A stretch of 64,000 nucleotides of DNA from Herbidospora sakaeratensis (GCF_001570525.1 NZ_BBXC01000023.1:85494-149493), one strand, 5' to 3'. Counted from the stretch's first letter, positions 24,900 to 33,864 are shown. Notes: a model not told the origin generated them from the sequence alone. Numbers and translations: made by a program.

Positions 24900-26225
24900 A
24901 TGACAGTGCCCGAACAGGCCGACAAGCGCCGCGCTCTCGTAGCCAAGCTGCTGGCGCGCAAGGCCGCCCCGCAGGGGGTCACCCCGGTTCCGCGGGACGG
25001 CGGCCCGCTCCCGTGCTCCCACGAGCAGCGCCGCATCTGGCTCGCCCAGCAGTCCGACCCGGCCGCCGCCCCCAACGTCACGCTGGGCGTGGCCCTCTCC
25101 GGGCGGCTCGACCTCGCCCGGCTGGCCGGGGCGTTCGCGGCGCTGATCAGACGGCACGAGGTGTTCCGGACGACGTACACCGAGACCCCGGAGCAGGTCG
25201 TCCACGGCGCGCTGCCGGCGCCGTTGGAGTGGCTCGACGTCAGCGACCTGCCCCATCCGGAACAGGCGGCCCTCGACCTGGCGCTGGCGCGGAGCGGCGA
25301 GCGTTTCCCGGTCGGGCAGGGCCCGCTGCTGCGGCTGACCGTGTTCCACGTCGGCCCCGGCGAGCACCGGCTGTTCCTGGTCTGCCACCACATCGCCGCC
25401 GACGGCGGCTCGCTGGGCGTGGTCGCCGACGACCTCGCCGCGCTCTATTCGGGCCTGCCGCGCCCCGGCCTGCCGATCCAGTACGCCGACTACGCCGCCT
25501 GGTCGGTGCAGCGCGCCGAGACGAGGATCGACGCCCGCCTCCCCTACTGGCGCGACCTGCTCGGCGGCGCGCCCGGCCCGCTCTTCGAGGGAACGGCCGC
25601 CGTCCAGGGCGGCCGGGCCGGGGCGACCGCCGCGATCCGGGTGGGCAGGGAGACCGTCGACCGGCTGCGGCGGCTGGGCGACGGCCCGACGACGCCGTTC
25701 GTGGCGCTCTGCGCCGCCTATCTGACGCTGCTCCAGCGGATGACCGGCCGGCGTGACCTGGTGACCGGGATCGTCTCGGCCTCGCGCACCCGCAGAGAGC
25801 TCGAACCGGTCGTCGGCACGTTCGTGAACATGGTGCCGCTGCGCGTCGCGCTGCCCGCCGGGCAGGCGTTCCCCGCGCTGCTCACCAAGGTCAGGGAGGC
25901 CGCGGCGGGGGCGCTGGCCAACGAGATCCCCTTCGACACCCTGGTCTCGCGGGCGGGCGTGGCCCGGATCCCGGGCGTGCATCCGGTGTTCCAGACGTCG
26001 TTCATCCACCGCGACGACCCGAAGCCCCCGCCCATCTGGGAGGGCCTGGAGGCGCGCGTCTGGGACCACGAGGTCGACGACGCCGCGCTCGACCTGATGC
26101 TGACCGCGACCCCTCGCGGGGACGAGTACGAGCTCGCCTTCACGGGCAGACTTGACCGATTCTCCGCAGGTCAGGTCAAGGAGCTGCCGGTCGTCTTCCG
26201 GGAGTTGCTGGAAGAACTTCGATGA
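24900..26225 (+). CDS. Stand-alone NRPS condensation domain protein
   Basis: A 441-residue protein consisting of one condensation domain with an intact active site, CHHIAADGGS, preceded by a helical N-terminus (KRRALVAKLLARKAA) of the kind that docks NRPS or PKS subunits. It keeps later core features such as VTGIVSASRTRRELEPVVGTF. It is divergent from the NRPS gene at 24834. The frame is open from an ATG at 24852, but the ATG at 24900 fits the start of the docking helix and leaves 65 bases for the NRPS promoter. It may supply in trans the condensation step missing in the HGIAGDE domain. That pairing is inference. Confidence 0.87.
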   Translation: MTVPEQADKRRALVAKLLARKAAPQGVTPVPRDGGPLPCSHEQRRIWLAQQSDPAAAPNVTLGVALSGRLDLARLAGAFAALIRRHEVFRTTYTETPEQVVHGALPAPLEWLDVSDLPHPEQAALDLALARSGERFPVGQGPLLRLTVFHVGPGEHRLFLVCHHIAADGGSLGVVADDLAALYSGLPRPGLPIQYADYAAWSVQRAETRIDARLPYWRDLLGGAPGPLFEGTAAVQGGRAGATAAIRVGRETVDRLRRLGDGPTTPFVALCAAYLTLLQRMTGRRDLVTGIVSASRTRRELEPVVGTFVNMVPLRVALPAGQAFPALLTKVREAAAGALANEIPFDTLVSRAGVARIPGVHPVFQTSFIHRDDPKPPPIWEGLEARVWDHEVDDAALDLMLTATPRGDEYELAFTGRLDRFSAGQVKELPVVFRELLEELR

Positions 26226-26319
26226 CGGGCCCGGCACCCGCGCATTGGATCACGCCGGGCGGGGGCGGCGGTAGCGCCGTCTCACTTACCGGCACAGTCT
26301 TCAAAGCCTGAATGGCGTG

Positions 26320-26352
26320 TGGGGGCCGGTGGGAATGGCGCACCGGCCCCCA
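26320..26352. terminator. Hairpin terminator at the right end of the NRPS locus
   Basis: A 12-base perfect stem (TGGGGGCCGGTG and CACCGGCCCCCA) with a 9-base loop. It lies between the convergent stand-alone condensation gene and gnd and could stop transcription from both sides. Confidence 0.75.
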
Positions 26353-26421
26353 CGCCGTCGCCCGGGGCCAGGGTGACGCCGGCGCGCGCCGCCCATGTCG
26401 CCCTGCCGTCCGGGACGGGGG

Positions 26422-26457
26422 CGCGGGGGCCGGTGGTCAGGTCACCGGCGCCCCGCG
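26422..26457 (-). terminator. Hairpin terminator after gnd
   Basis: A 14/15-base GC stem with a single bulge and a 7-base loop (arms 26422-26435 and 26443-26457), immediately downstream of the gnd stop codon on the minus strand. Confidence 0.65.
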
Positions 26458-26462
26458 TGGTC

Positions 26463-27902
26463 CTACTTCTCCTGGTGCTCGGCGCGGTCGCCGCTCCAGT
26501 CGGTGTGGTAGACCCCTTCGCGGTCCACCCGGTTGTAGGTGTGGGCGCCGAAGTAGTCGCGCAGGCCCTGGATCAGGGCCGCCGGCAGGCGGTCGCGGCG
26601 CAGGCCGTCGTAGTAGGCCAGCGCCGAGGAGAACCCGGGCGTCGGCACGCCGATCGAGGCGGCCGTGGAGACGACCCGGCGCCAGGCGCCCTGCGCCTCG
26701 GCCAGCGCCTCGCTGAAGGACGGCGAGGCCAGCAGCGTCGGCAGCCCCGGGTCCTTGGCGTAGGCGTCGCGGATCCGGTCGAGGAACCGGGCCCGGATGA
26801 TGCAGCCGCCGCGCCAGATCGTGGCCATGTCGCCGAGGTTGATGTTCCAGCCGAACTCCTTGGAGGCGGCGGCCATCTGGTCGAAGCCCTGGGCGTACGC
26901 CACGATCTTCGAGGCGAGCAGGGCCTGCCGGACGTCGTCCACGAGGGAGTAGTTCGGCGCCGACCCGATCGGGCCTTCGAGGTCGCGGGCGGCCTGGCGG
27001 CGGGTCACGTCGCCCGACAGGCCGCGCGCGAACACCGCCTCGGCGATGCCGGTGACCGGCACGCCGAGTTCGAGGGCGTTCTGGACCGTCCAGCGGCCGG
27101 TGCCCTTCTGCTCGGCGCGGTCGGCGACGACGTCGACGAACGGACGGCCCGTCTTGGCGTCGACGTGGCCGAGCACCTCGGCGGTGATCTCGATCAGGTA
27201 GGACTCGAGGTCGCCCCGGTTCCACTCGGTGAAGATCTCCGCCAGCTCGCCCGGGGAGCGGCCGAGGGCCTGCCGGAGCAGGTCGTACGCCTCCGCGATG
27301 AGCTGCATGTCGGAGTACTCGATGCCGTTGTGGACCATCTTCACGAAGTGGCCCGCGCCGTCGGCGCCGACGTGGGTGCAGCAGGGCACCCCGTCGACCT
27401 TGGCCGAGATGTCCTCCAGGATCGGCCCGAGGGACTTGTACGCCTCCGGCGAGCCGCCCGGCATGATGCTGGGCCCGTTGAGGGCGCCTTCCTCACCACC
27501 GGAGATGCCGGTGCCGACGAACAGGATGCCGCGCTCCTTGAGCGCCGCCTCGCGCCGCCGGGTGTCGGTGAACAGGGCGTTCCCACCGTCGACGATCATG
27601 TCGCCGGGCTCCATGTGGGCCGCCAGGTCCTCGATCACGGCGTCGGTCGACGGACCGGCCTTCACCATGATGATCGCCTTGCGGGGTTTCGTGAGCGACG
27701 CCACGAACTCCGCCGTCGTGCCCGTCGCGACGAACGCGCCCTCTCCGGCGTGGTTCTCGACGAGCTCCTGGGTCTTGCTCTCGGTGCGGTTGTGCACCGC
27801 GACGACGTATCCGTGGTGGGCCAGGTTCCTCGCCAGGTTCCGGCCCATAACCGCAAGGCCGGTCACCCCGATGTCAGCCGTGCCCAAAACGTTCTTGTCC
27901 AT
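26463..27902 (-). CDS. gnd: 6-phosphogluconate dehydrogenase, decarboxylating
   Basis: This enzyme oxidises and decarboxylates 6-phosphogluconate to ribulose 5-phosphate with NADP+ in the pentose phosphate pathway. The 479-residue protein has the dinucleotide-binding start IGVTGLAVMGRNLARNLA, HNRT, the substrate motif GGEEGALNGPSIMPGG, the family motif HFVKMVHNGIEYSDMQLIAEAY with the catalytic Lys, and a C-terminus with DYFGAHTYNRVDREG. The length matches the long (homodimeric, GndA-type) form. The next minus-strand gene upstream, a secreted propeller protein, stops 26 bases before it, so the two could be co-transcribed. Confidence 0.97.
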   Translation of the reverse strand: MDKNVLGTADIGVTGLAVMGRNLARNLAHHGYVVAVHNRTESKTQELVENHAGEGAFVATGTTAEFVASLTKPRKAIIMVKAGPSTDAVIEDLAAHMEPGDMIVDGGNALFTDTRRREAALKERGILFVGTGISGGEEGALNGPSIMPGGSPEAYKSLGPILEDISAKVDGVPCCTHVGADGAGHFVKMVHNGIEYSDMQLIAEAYDLLRQALGRSPGELAEIFTEWNRGDLESYLIEITAEVLGHVDAKTGRPFVDVVADRAEQKGTGRWTVQNALELGVPVTGIAEAVFARGLSGDVTRRQAARDLEGPIGSAPNYSLVDDVRQALLASKIVAYAQGFDQMAAASKEFGWNINLGDMATIWRGGCIIRARFLDRIRDAYAKDPGLPTLLASPSFSEALAEAQGAWRRVVSTAASIGVPTPGFSSALAYYDGLRRDRLPAALIQGLRDYFGAHTYNRVDREGVYHTDWSGDRAEHQEK

Positions 27903-27928
27903 GCGCCGCTCCTATCCTTCCGGGCAGC

Positions 27929-29134
27929 TCAGTAACCGTAATTGCCGCCCGCTGACGACGTCGGCGTGGTGGCCGCCGACGGCTTGGGCGTCGCCGGCGC
28001 AGACGCCGAAGGCGCCGGCGTCGACACCGCGCCGGGCAGCGGCCCGGCGTCCGACGGCCTCAACACGCCCAGGAGGCCGTGCTGCGCCTTGTCGATACCC
28101 GCCGCGAACCATACAGAGTTCTCTCCGCCGTTCGCCGCAGTGCCCGGCTCCAGATCCCACAGACCCTCGAGCTGGATCGCCTGACCGTTGGTCTGGCGCA
28201 GCGGCCCGAGGTAACGCCCGGTGCGGGCGTTGTAGGCGTTGACCAGCCCATCTCCGAAGTTACCCACCAGAACGGCCCCGGCCAAGGCGCCGAATCCGCG
28301 CGGCGCCCGGATCATCGCCCACGGGGCGTTGAGCGCTCCGCGATTGGCGAAGCGGCCGAGGAAGCGCCCGTTGGCGGAGAAGCGGGAGACGAAGCCGTTG
28401 CCGCGGCCGGGCACGGCCTTGCCGGTGGTGGCGTCGCGCTTGGCGTACGCGACCATGATCACGTTGCCGACGACCTCGACGTTGAACGGCGCGTAGTCGG
28501 CGGGCATGCGCGGGTCGCGGAACTGCGAGCGGGACAGCCGCACCCGGTCGAACTCCGAGTCGTACACGTGGATCTTGCCGTGCGAGAATGAGGGGGCCAG
28601 CAGGAAGGCGCCCCGGTTGGTGTTCATCACCGCCAGGCCCTTGTAGTCGGCGTTCTTCGTGAACGCCGCGATGATCGCGTTCTTCGGGTTGACCTCGGCG
28701 TTCCACGCCGTGATCGCGCCCGAGGGGCTGGCGAAGATGAAGGTCGCGGGCTTGTCCTTGATCAGGAATTCGTCCTGCGACATGTTGACGACCTGTCCGG
28801 TCGGCGTGCCGCCCGGAATGGCGACCTCGGTCTGCTCCTTCTTGGCGTTGCCGGAGTAGACGGTCGCGACACCGGTGCCGGCGCCCGAGACCCACAACGT
28901 CTTGCCCATCGCCAGACCCCAGGGGTTGACCAGCTTGGGGTCGGTGACGGGGGCCTTGCCCGGCACGTCGGAAACCAGGTTGACCTGGGCGAACCGGTTG
29001 GTCGACGTGGTCGTCTTGCTAACCTTGACGGTGGCGGGCTTGGCCTGTGGGGCCGTCTGGGCGCTGGCGGGAATGCTCAGGGGGGTGCTCAGAACGAGCG
29101 TCCCGGCGGTGAGCACGGCGACGCGTGAACGCAT
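27929..29134 (-). CDS. Secreted beta-propeller-like protein (TIGR03118-like)
   Basis: A 401-residue protein with a signal peptide (AVLTAGTLVLSTPLSIPASAQ). The body carries repeated short strands typical of TIGR03118-type propeller proteins: FAQVNLVSDVPG, DPKLVNPWGLA, WVSGAGTGVATVYSG, FLIKDKPATFIFASPSGAI, YKGLAVM and VGNFGDGLVNAYN. The C-terminus is a Pro/Ala/Thr/Ser-rich tail, probably a wall-spanning or flexible stretch. No catalytic residues can be named. A -35-like TTGACT lies upstream on the minus strand at 29286-29291. It precedes gnd by 26 bases. Function unknown. Confidence 0.8.
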   Translation of the reverse strand: MRSRVAVLTAGTLVLSTPLSIPASAQTAPQAKPATVKVSKTTTSTNRFAQVNLVSDVPGKAPVTDPKLVNPWGLAMGKTLWVSGAGTGVATVYSGNAKKEQTEVAIPGGTPTGQVVNMSQDEFLIKDKPATFIFASPSGAITAWNAEVNPKNAIIAAFTKNADYKGLAVMNTNRGAFLLAPSFSHGKIHVYDSEFDRVRLSRSQFRDPRMPADYAPFNVEVVGNVIMVAYAKRDATTGKAVPGRGNGFVSRFSANGRFLGRFANRGALNAPWAMIRAPRGFGALAGAVLVGNFGDGLVNAYNARTGRYLGPLRQTNGQAIQLEGLWDLEPGTAANGGENSVWFAAGIDKAQHGLLGVLRPSDAGPLPGAVSTPAPSASAPATPKPSAATTPTSSAGGNYGY

Positions 29135-29309
29135 CTGGTGGTCTCCTTCGAGGGCCTTCTCGGTAATGACCTGAGGTGCGGAGGTTCGCGAAGCTCCCTT
29201 ACGGGCGGAGATACGCGGCGCTTCCCGAGAGGGTTCAGCGGAATATCACCGGCCTATAAACCTAGTAAAAGGGTAGGGTTTGCCGAGTCAATGAGCAGGC
29301 AAAGCCCCT

Positions 29310-29337
29310 TTGACCCGTCCACCTGGCTGTCTATCGT
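29310..29337 (+). promoter_or_regulatory. Probable sigma-70-type promoter for the GH43/32-like gene
   Basis: TTGACC (29310-29315) and TATCGT (29332-29337) are separated by 16 bases, 28 bases before the chosen start codon. The match to the actinomycete -35 and TAnnnT -10 pattern is good. Confidence 0.55.
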
Positions 29338-29364
29338 CGACGTGTGATCCTTGGAGACTCCGGA

Positions 29365-30240
29365 ATGTTCCTCCCCCAGCCTCAGCGCTCCGTCGTGGCG
29401 ATCCCCCCGCCGGGAGACGGCCCCGGTTTCTGGGCCGGCGCGCCGAGCGCCGTGGTGACGCCCGACGGCACGATCTACCTGGCCTACCGTCTCCGCCGCC
29501 CGATCGGCGAGGGCCGGGGCTACGCGATCCAGATCGCCCGCTCCGACGACGGCGAGCGCTACGAGCCGGTGCTCACGATCACCAAGGACCAGATGCGGAC
29601 CGAGTCGCTGGAGCGCCCGACGCTCGTGCTGACCCAAGAGGGCGACTGGCGTCTCTACCTGAGCTGCGCGACCTACGGCACCAAGCACTGGCGGGTGGAA
29701 CTGCTCGAGGCGTCCCGTCCCGAGGACCTCGACCCGGCGACCGCCCGCGTGGTGCTGCCCGGCGACCTCAAGACCGGCGTGAAGGACCCGGTGATCGTCC
29801 ACCACGGCGGCCAGTGGCACCTGTGGGCGTCCTGCCACCCGCTGGAGGTGCCCGAAGAGGCCGACCAGATGGTCACCGACTACGCGACCAGCCCCGACGG
29901 GCGCGACTGGTCCTGGCACGGCACCGCCCTCGACCGCCGCCCCGGCTCCTGGGACTCCCGCGGCGTGCGCATCTCGGCGGTCCGCTTCACCGACGACGGC
30001 GTGCTGGCCTACTACGACGGCCGGGCCAGCGCCGCCGAGAACTACGAGGAGCGCACCGGCGTCGCGACCGGCCCCGACCCCTCGACCCTGACGGCGGTGG
30101 GCGTCCACCCGCACGCCCAGTCGCCCCACGGCGGCCTGCGCTACCTCGACATCCTCGACCTGCCGGGCGGCGGCCGGCGCATCTTCTACGAGTGGACCCG
30201 CCCCGACGGCGCCCACGACCTGCGCACCGAACTCGTCTGA
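29365..30240 (+). CDS. GH43/GH32-like five-bladed propeller protein
   Basis: A 291-residue cytoplasmic protein without a signal peptide. Repeated blade-like segments are visible: FWAGAPSAVVTPDGTIYLAYR, YAIQIARSDDGERYEPV, LERPTLVLTQEGDWRLYLS, VKDPVIVHHGGQWHLWAS, YATSPDGRDWSWHG and RISAVRFTDDGVLAYYDG. These resemble glycosidase clans GH-F and GH-J, where acidic residues in blades 1, 3 and 4 act in catalysis, but no catalytic set can be fixed by eye. GGAG stands 8 bases before the ATG at 29365, which is preferred to a GTG at 29344. A sigma-70-type promoter precedes it and a hairpin follows 4 bases after the stop, so it is a single-gene unit. Confidence 0.75.
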   Translation: MFLPQPQRSVVAIPPPGDGPGFWAGAPSAVVTPDGTIYLAYRLRRPIGEGRGYAIQIARSDDGERYEPVLTITKDQMRTESLERPTLVLTQEGDWRLYLSCATYGTKHWRVELLEASRPEDLDPATARVVLPGDLKTGVKDPVIVHHGGQWHLWASCHPLEVPEEADQMVTDYATSPDGRDWSWHGTALDRRPGSWDSRGVRISAVRFTDDGVLAYYDGRASAAENYEERTGVATGPDPSTLTAVGVHPHAQSPHGGLRYLDILDLPGGGRRIFYEWTRPDGAHDLRTELV

Positions 30241-30244
30241 CGGA

Positions 30245-30265
30245 ACCCGCGCCATCGGCGCGGGT
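30245..30265 (+). terminator. Hairpin terminator after the GH43/32-like gene
   Basis: ACCCGCGCC and GGCGCGGGT flank a 3-base loop, followed by CAAAACTCTTTCT, starting 4 bases after the stop codon. Confidence 0.7.
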
Positions 30266-30372
30266 CAAAACTCTTTCTCCGTTACGGCTCCGCCCGCCCC
30301 GGCACCGACGCCCGCCCCGCCCGGGCGCCGCACCCGGCGCCGGTCACCGCTCCGCCGGCCCGCCGCGACGAG

Positions 30373-31326
30373 TCATCTGGGGCGGCCGTTGCGCGCCTGG
30401 CCCTGGCCCTCGGGGCGGTGGCCGACCTGGCCGCCCGAGCGGTCGCGCGGGCCGATCCAGTCGGAGAAGTCCTCCCCCGTCACCTCTTCGAGCAGCTTGA
30501 TGTCGTCGGTGAAGTAGGGGATGAGCTCCTGCCGCTGCTCCCACGTCAGGGGCCGCCGGGCCTTGCCGTCACGCTGGAGCACCCGCGCGAGCGGCGCGGT
30601 CAGCACCTGCCCGCCGAGCCGGTCGCCCACCCGCACCACCTGTGACAACACCTGGTGCAGCACCGTCTCCTGGGGATGCACGGTCACGTTCTCCCGGGGC
30701 ACCTCCGAGATGAGCCCGGTCCGCACGCCGAGATGCCCGCAGATGCGGTCGAGGGTCTCCCCCGGGCGGTCGAGCAGGTCGCGGTAGCGGAAGACGAGCA
30801 CCTGCTCCTCGGTGAACAGGTCGTAGAGGTCGCGCAGCTGCTCGCCGTACCTGCCCAGCCCGACGTAGTGCCAGAAGGGGGCCCACCCGGCCCTGATCCG
30901 CTCGGGCTCCCGCGCGCACGCCTCCACGACGTCGCCGACGGGCTCCAGGCCGGCCGACCACAGGTGGGTCCAGTTCGAGTGGGCCCGTTCGACCGGGTCG
31001 CGGACGACCACGATGAGCCGGACCTCGGGGATGAGCGCCTTGATGCGCCGGTGGGCCTCGCGGTCGTACAGGTAGAACGGGGTCGACTCGCCGTTCAGGT
31101 AACCGGGCCGGAACAGGGCCTCGTAGTCGTCACGCCGCCAGACGTGCTCACGGTAGGTCTCGGCGTCGCCGGGCCCGCCCTTCTCGGGCGGCGGGCCGTC
31201 CGAGAGGAAGAATTTCGGCTCCTTCACCGCGGACAGGTGCAGGTCCGGGTGGGCGTTGAGCGCGGCGTGCAGGGCGGTCGTGGCGGCCTTGGGGGCCCCG
31301 ATGACCAGGAAGCCGGGCAGAGTCAC
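30373..31326 (-). CDS. PAPS-dependent sulfotransferase
   Basis: A 317-residue sulfotransferase that would move sulfate from 3'-phosphoadenosine-5'-phosphosulfate to an alcohol or amine. The 5'-phosphosulfate loop reads IGAPKAATTALHAAL near the N-terminus, and the 3'-phosphate site reads VVRDPVERAHSNWTH. The spacing matches the heparan-sulfate-type Sulfotransfer fold also found in actinomycete secondary metabolism. The acceptor is unknown and no partner enzyme is adjacent. The GTG at 31326 has GGAGG 5 bases upstream and is preferred to a longer frame without a binding site. A promoter fits at 31349-31377. Confidence 0.88.
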   Translation of the reverse strand: MTLPGFLVIGAPKAATTALHAALNAHPDLHLSAVKEPKFFLSDGPPPEKGGPGDAETYREHVWRRDDYEALFRPGYLNGESTPFYLYDREAHRRIKALIPEVRLIVVVRDPVERAHSNWTHLWSAGLEPVGDVVEACAREPERIRAGWAPFWHYVGLGRYGEQLRDLYDLFTEEQVLVFRYRDLLDRPGETLDRICGHLGVRTGLISEVPRENVTVHPQETVLHQVLSQVVRVGDRLGGQVLTAPLARVLQRDGKARRPLTWEQRQELIPYFTDDIKLLEEVTGEDFSDWIGPRDRSGGQVGHRPEGQGQARNGRPR

Positions 31327-31348
31327 ACTAACCTCCACTTTTCCTACT

Positions 31349-31377
31349 AACTTAGTCTGGAATTGATCCTCCTTCAA
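31349..31377 (-). promoter_or_regulatory. Probable promoter of the sulfotransferase gene
   Basis: On the minus strand TTGAAG (31372-31377) and TAAGTT (31349-31354) are exactly 17 bases apart, and the -10 ends about 22 bases before the GTG start. Confidence 0.5.
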
Positions 31378-31422
31378 CGTCCCGGCCTCTTCCACAGTAC
31401 GGCGGCCCCAAAAGAGGCCAGA

Positions 31423-32007
31423 TCACAGGGGTCGCGCCACGGTCTCCGCGTAACGCCGGACACTCCCGGAGTCCCCACCCCGGCGCGGAGCGTTCGTGAG
31501 CCGGGGATCCGAACCCTCCGCCGGCCAGAAGCTCACCCTCCAGCGCTCCACCCCGACAGGGGGCCTCTCCTCGTCGGGCCACTCCCATCCGGGACCGGGG
31601 CGAACCTCGGCCCTGACCAGCCATTCGGCGGCGTCCCTGCGCAGATCCAGCGGGCGGGGCGGCGGATCTCCGCCGTAGAGCGGGCACGCATAGACCAGCC
31701 CCGAGGTGGCGAAGAACGGAGCCACCCGGCTCCGCGGCCATTCCGGGCCGCCTTCCGGCGGCCGGCCGTCCCACAACTCCAGCTCGACCTCGACGTCATG
31801 CCATTCGGCTTCACTGAGGAACACCGCCCAGTTCACGGTCGCCTCGAACCACGAGCCACCCTCCTGCGGCGACAACCGCCCCGCGACCTCCGCCGGAGTG
31901 GGCCACCCGGCCGGGTCGTCGGAGTCACCATCGTGATCCTTGAGCGCGAACTGGGCCCGCTCGACCGTGATCACGCTACTGAGCCGGTCGACGATTCTCG
32001 ACGTCAT
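31423..32007 (-). CDS. Hypothetical protein
   Basis: A 194-residue protein of no family I recognise. It is acidic and Trp-rich, with no signal peptide or membrane segment. Readable stretches include WPTPAEVAGRLSP, SWFEATVNWAVFLSEAEW, VEVELELWDGRPP and WRVSFWPAEG, which suggest a beta-sandwich. GC bias at third positions is that of a real actinomycete gene and no opposing frame is better. It faces the SH3 protein gene across 141 bases that contain a promoter with an embedded palindrome; whether that site also controls this gene is unclear. An 8-base inverted repeat with a 20-base loop (31384-31419) lies after its stop. Confidence 0.72.
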   Translation of the reverse strand: MTSRIVDRLSSVITVERAQFALKDHDGDSDDPAGWPTPAEVAGRLSPQEGGSWFEATVNWAVFLSEAEWHDVEVELELWDGRPPEGGPEWPRSRVAPFFATSGLVYACPLYGGDPPPRPLDLRRDAAEWLVRAEVRPGPGWEWPDEERPPVGVERWRVSFWPAEGSDPRLTNAPRRGGDSGSVRRYAETVARPL

Positions 32008-32069
32008 TCGCGCCGTGATCCTTTCTCTCGCGAACCCGGGCGGCTGGAGACCAGATCTGCGCCAAGGTA

Positions 32070-32098
32070 TTCACAATAAGTAATCAAGCGATTACTCT
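32070..32098 (+). promoter_or_regulatory. Promoter with embedded operator upstream of the SH3 protein
   Basis: TTCACA (32070-32075) and TACTCT (32093-32098) are 17 bases apart. The spacer and the -10 are covered by AGTAATC-AAGC-GATTACT, a perfect 7-4-7 inverted repeat at 32079-32096. A repressor bound there would block the promoter. No regulator gene is adjacent. Confidence 0.6.
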
Positions 32099-32148
32099 TG
32101 GTAGTAACAGCAGGTCACAAGCCTGCCAAGTACGTAAGGAGTGAGATC

Positions 32149-32721
32149 ATGGATCTCGTCAAGCCCGCCGCCCTCGCCACCGCGACCGTACTCTGCCTGG
32201 CCCTCCCGGCCGGCGCGAGCACCGCCGCGACCTCCGCCGCGTCCTCCGGCGTGGCGGTGACCTCCGCCCCCTCCACCGTCCACGCCGGGCAGACCGTCCG
32301 GCTCCGCACCAGGGCGTGCCCCAACCGGCCCGGCTACGCCTACTCGCCGGCCTGGGGCCGCAGCGTCACGCTGCTGCCCAACGGCGTGCGGGCCACCGGC
32401 ACGGCCACCGTCTGGTCGGGCGCCAAGCCGGGCACCTACTCGATCTCCGTCGCCTGCCAGGGCCAGACCTACCCGAGCGCGTTCGGCTACCTCACGGTCG
32501 TGGCGGCCGGGACCACGGTGAAGTACCGGGTCCAGCACGTCCGCAAGGGCAGCCACCTCAACGTCCGGTCGGGGCCGGGCCTGGGCCATCGGGTGGTCGG
32601 CAAGCTGAAGTGGAAGGCGACCGTCCAGGGTTCCCCCGTCCGTGAGAAGGGCTGGGTCAAGGTCACCACGAAGCGCGGCACGACCGGCTGGTCGTACGGC
32701 TACTACCTGCGCCGCGCCTAA
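32149..32721 (+). CDS. Secreted bacterial SH3 (SH3b) domain protein
   Basis: A 190-residue exported protein. The signal peptide is MDLVKPAALATATVLCLALP with cleavage near GAS-TAA. Residues about 35-115 form a beta-rich domain (TVHAGQTVRLRTRACPNRPG, then VACQGQTYPS) with two cysteines. The C-terminal SH3b domain runs LNVRSGPGLGHRVVGKL to GWVKVTTKRGTTGWSYGYYL. SH3b domains usually bind cell-wall peptides, so the protein probably sits in or on the wall. AAGGAG lies 7 bases before the ATG. Its stop overlaps the convergent YibE/F gene by 4 bases. A promoter masked by a palindrome suggests conditional expression. Confidence 0.88.
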   Translation: MDLVKPAALATATVLCLALPAGASTAATSAASSGVAVTSAPSTVHAGQTVRLRTRACPNRPGYAYSPAWGRSVTLLPNGVRATGTATVWSGAKPGTYSISVACQGQTYPSAFGYLTVVAAGTTVKYRVQHVRKGSHLNVRSGPGLGHRVVGKLKWKATVQGSPVREKGWVKVTTKRGTTGWSYGYYLRRA

Positions 32722-33848
32722 CCGGTCACCAGGTCGTGGGCCCGTTCGGGTACGTCCCCGGCCGAACGGGCCCGCCCCCTGCAGGTCAGCGCGGCCAGTG
32801 CCGTCGTGACCGGCACCGCCGCGACCAGCCCGATCGTGCCCACGATGCTCCTGACCAGCTCCTGGGCCACCACCGGCCCGGCCAGCACCTCGCCCAGGGG
32901 CTCGTTCCCGACGCTGATGAGCAGCAGCAGCGGGAGCGACGCGCCGGCGTACGCGAGCACGATCGTGTTGATGACCGAGGCGATGTGCGCCCGCCCGACC
33001 CGGGAGGCGGCCCGGTAGAGCTGCCGGGCCGTGTATCCCGGGTTGGCGTGGGCGAGCTCGGCGACCGTGGCGGCCTGGGTGACCGTGACGTCGTCGAGCA
33101 CGCCGAGCGAGCCGATGATGATGCTGGCCAGCAGCAGGCCCTGGGTGTTGAGCTGGAGGCTGGTGCCGAGCAGGAAACTGGTGTCGTCGGTCACGCCGGT
33201 CAGGTGGGCCCAGTCGATGGCCGCCAGCGCGAGCAGGCCGGTGAGGCCGAGGCTGACCAGGGTGCCGATCACGGCGACCGAGGTGGGCACGGTGACGCCG
33301 TGGGTGACGTACAGGACGATGAGCATGATCGCCGCCGAGCCCACGACGGCGATCAGCAACGGCGGTCGCCCGGCCAGGATGGCCGGGAGCACGAACGTGA
33401 GCAGCAGCCCGAACGTGATCGCCAGCCCGGCCAGCGCGGTGAGCCCCTTCCACCGCCCGAAGGCGATCACCGCCAGCGCGAACGCCGCCCCGAACACCCA
33501 CAACGGCGTCGAGCGGTCGTGGTCGGAGACGGCGTAGGTGCCGTCCTGGAGGTCGAGCACGACCACCTTGTCGCCCACGGCGAAGGTCGCCGACCCGGGC
33601 GCGGTCGGCACCATCGCGGTGACCCGGTCGAACGCCGAGAACTCGACGGTCGCCGACTCCCCCGAGACCGCGCTGATCGTGCCGACGGTCTCGGGGAGCT
33701 GCGGCTCCTGCGCCCCCTTCTTCACGTCACCCGGCCACAGGACGACGAGCGCGACGAGCGTGGCGACCGCGAGCGGCACGATGACGGCCAGCATGGCCCA
33801 GACGGTTCGGCGGTCGGCGGGGGCGACCGGCCCGTGCGAGTGACCCAT
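32718..33848 (-). CDS. YibE/F-family membrane protein
   Basis: A 376-residue integral membrane protein of the YibE/F family. An N-terminal membrane segment (VWAMLAVIVPLAVATLVALVV) leads to a short outer beta domain (TVGTISAVSGESATVEF, VGDKVVVLD), then six or seven hydrophobic helices, including IAVVGSAAIMLIVLYVTHG and LLLASIIIGSLGVLDDVTVTQA, the most conserved stretch of the family. Members are thought to be transporters, possibly of small peptides or ions; no substrate is established. The start MGHSHG carries two His. It begins 16 bases after the stop of the copper-type lipoprotein gene, so the two are probably one operon. Confidence 0.88.
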   Translation of the reverse strand: MGHSHGPVAPADRRTVWAMLAVIVPLAVATLVALVVLWPGDVKKGAQEPQLPETVGTISAVSGESATVEFSAFDRVTAMVPTAPGSATFAVGDKVVVLDLQDGTYAVSDHDRSTPLWVFGAAFALAVIAFGRWKGLTALAGLAITFGLLLTFVLPAILAGRPPLLIAVVGSAAIMLIVLYVTHGVTVPTSVAVIGTLVSLGLTGLLALAAIDWAHLTGVTDDTSFLLGTSLQLNTQGLLLASIIIGSLGVLDDVTVTQAATVAELAHANPGYTARQLYRAASRVGRAHIASVINTIVLAYAGASLPLLLLISVGNEPLGEVLAGPVVAQELVRSIVGTIGLVAAVPVTTALAALTCRGRARSAGDVPERAHDLVTG

Positions 33849-33864
33849 GGTCGGGAACAGTAGC

